Source of the DNA: Cyanoderma ruficeps
Taxonomy: Eukaryota > Chordata > Aves > Passeriformes > Timaliidae
Length of the DNA stretch: 64,000 nt
Direction: 5' to 3'
Assembly: GCA_008694505.1 (NCBI GenBank)
Contig: VZDJ01007747.1
Location: forward strand, 30,856,574 to 30,920,573
The position numbers were made by a program, and so were the translations under genes. The notes beneath the pieces were generated by a model. That model was given only the letters and a program-made list of their open reading frames with translations, was not told the DNA's origin and did not search any database. Shown here piece by piece: positions 62,901-64,000 of the stretch; positions within the stretch are counted from its first letter, which is position 1, and each line of letters begins with the position of its first letter.

Positions 62901-64000
62901 TGAAAGTAAATTAATGAGATATTTAGGAGTAAATCACTGCATATGCTATCTAGATTACAGAAAGCACCCTGAACTTCTTCAGAAATCCTTTTCTTCAGCA
63001 GAGAAGATTTTATTTTAATAGCATGAAACAGCTTATTTCAAAACCCATGCTAAGCTTCTTCAGAATGCAACTAAACAGGAAAGCATTATTCAACATTTCC
63101 ACAATTTAGGTTTCTAAATATAGCTTGCTTTTGTTTTAATTCTGTCATAATAAACTGAAATTGGATCACCAACTGAAAAGCTGTGCAAATCTAATACTTC
63201 ACATTCATCATACCTGAAGCAGACTACTGCAGACAGGTTCTGTTTTCTGAAGTGTTTTTAAACTGTTAATAGGTACAGGATATATGACATTTATTTGTCT
63301 TCTATGTTTACTTTAAAAAGAGCATTGTTATTTAAATGATCCTTTTTATGAACTTTACAGAAGTTCACATAATATAATGAAGTTCACACATGGAACAATA
63401 TTTTTTCTAGCACAGAAAAAATTAATTCAGTGAATTTTGTTAGTTCTTAGAGGTTTATTTGCAAGACTCAGACTGGGTACTGCAAATTATTTTGTAAATT
63501 TGGCAATTGATTTAAACAAAGGTAGAAGATCTTTATAGCAACTTTTTCTCATTAAGGATGCTGCAATTTTTTCTTAAAATATGTTAGCTCTTTCTGAATT
63601 TTAAAAACATATTTATCAGAACAGCAAAAATACTAACAACAAAAAGAAGAAAAAAATCGATGTGCAGGAAGATCATACACAATTAAATTTCTTTAAAATA
63701 GATTGTGCACCTAGTTATTTTTTCATCTACTCACGAGAGATATTAACTGTGAGAATAGTCTACTTAAGAAAATGGGAAAGGCAGGAGATAACCTCTTTGA
63801 TTTGGCTTTATTTCATGGGCTAAGATTTCATGTTCAGCACAGTTTATTTGCCAGCACTTCAAGTATAAATTAAGGAACACAGAAGACAAATTTATTTAAA
63901 AATGAAAAGAAAAAAAGAGAAAAAATTATTACTTAAAAGCGAGTAAGTCTTTGGCAAGTGATAGGAAAAAAAACTGTCTACACGCCTTTTTCCTTTGTTC
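59911..64000. other. Unique A/T-rich non-coding sequence to window end
   Basis: I recognise no gene, RNA or transposon. T-rich and A-rich runs occur, for example near 61008-61027. Open frames are short and mostly on the minus strand where the plus strand is A-rich. Nothing suggests that the window edge enters a gene. Confidence 0.55.

Overview
This window looks like nuclear DNA from a bird, probably a neoavian and quite possibly a passerine. The evidence is its interspersed repeats. There are several CR1 LINE fragments, some still carrying the avian CR1 3' tail (the ATTCTATGAT-type end), and four LTR pieces. Three of the LTR pieces belong to two LTR types that I know as common in neoavian and passerine assemblies. 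The rest is visibly A/T-rich single-copy sequence. I see no bacterial, phage, plasmid or organelle features.

I find no protein-coding gene that I can defend. The longest open frames are 171 and 137 codons. They show no recognisable domain, are not flanked by convincing splice sites, and are about what chance gives in 64 kb of A/T-rich DNA. The window is best read as intergenic DNA or the inside of a long intron. I found no tRNA, rRNA or CRISPR array.

Layout: 1-3090, unique sequence. 3091-3489, CR1 (minus). 3490-13200, unique sequence with short tandem duplications and a TA/CA microsatellite. 13205-13649, a small anomaly: ATGGCGGAG followed by a consensus splice donor, a 20-bp perfect palindrome, and a GC-rich CpG-containing stretch. 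19162-19466, partial LTR (minus) with its TATA box. 21410-22731, a three-layer nest in which one CR1 is interrupted by a second CR1, which is in turn interrupted by a 557-bp solo LTR with a 6-bp target duplication. 22732-32241, unique sequence with A-rich simple repeats. 32242-32597, a second partial LTR of the 19-kb type (minus). 46846-47630, an LTR of another type (minus), internally deleted. 48985-49897, CR1 (plus) covering the end of the reverse-transcriptase domain through the 3' end. 55935-56342, decayed CR1 ORF2 sequence joined to a CR1 tail. 59670-59910, CR1 3' end (minus). The remainder is unique A/T-rich DNA.

Nothing here works together as a pathway or defence system. The window is a record of successive retrotransposon insertions on a non-coding background. 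The most informative locus is the nested insertion at 21.4-22.7 kb. The most worthwhile possible host function is the donor, palindrome and GC-rich cluster at 13.2-13.65 kb. All family assignments come from recognising consensus-like sequence by eye, not from a database search.
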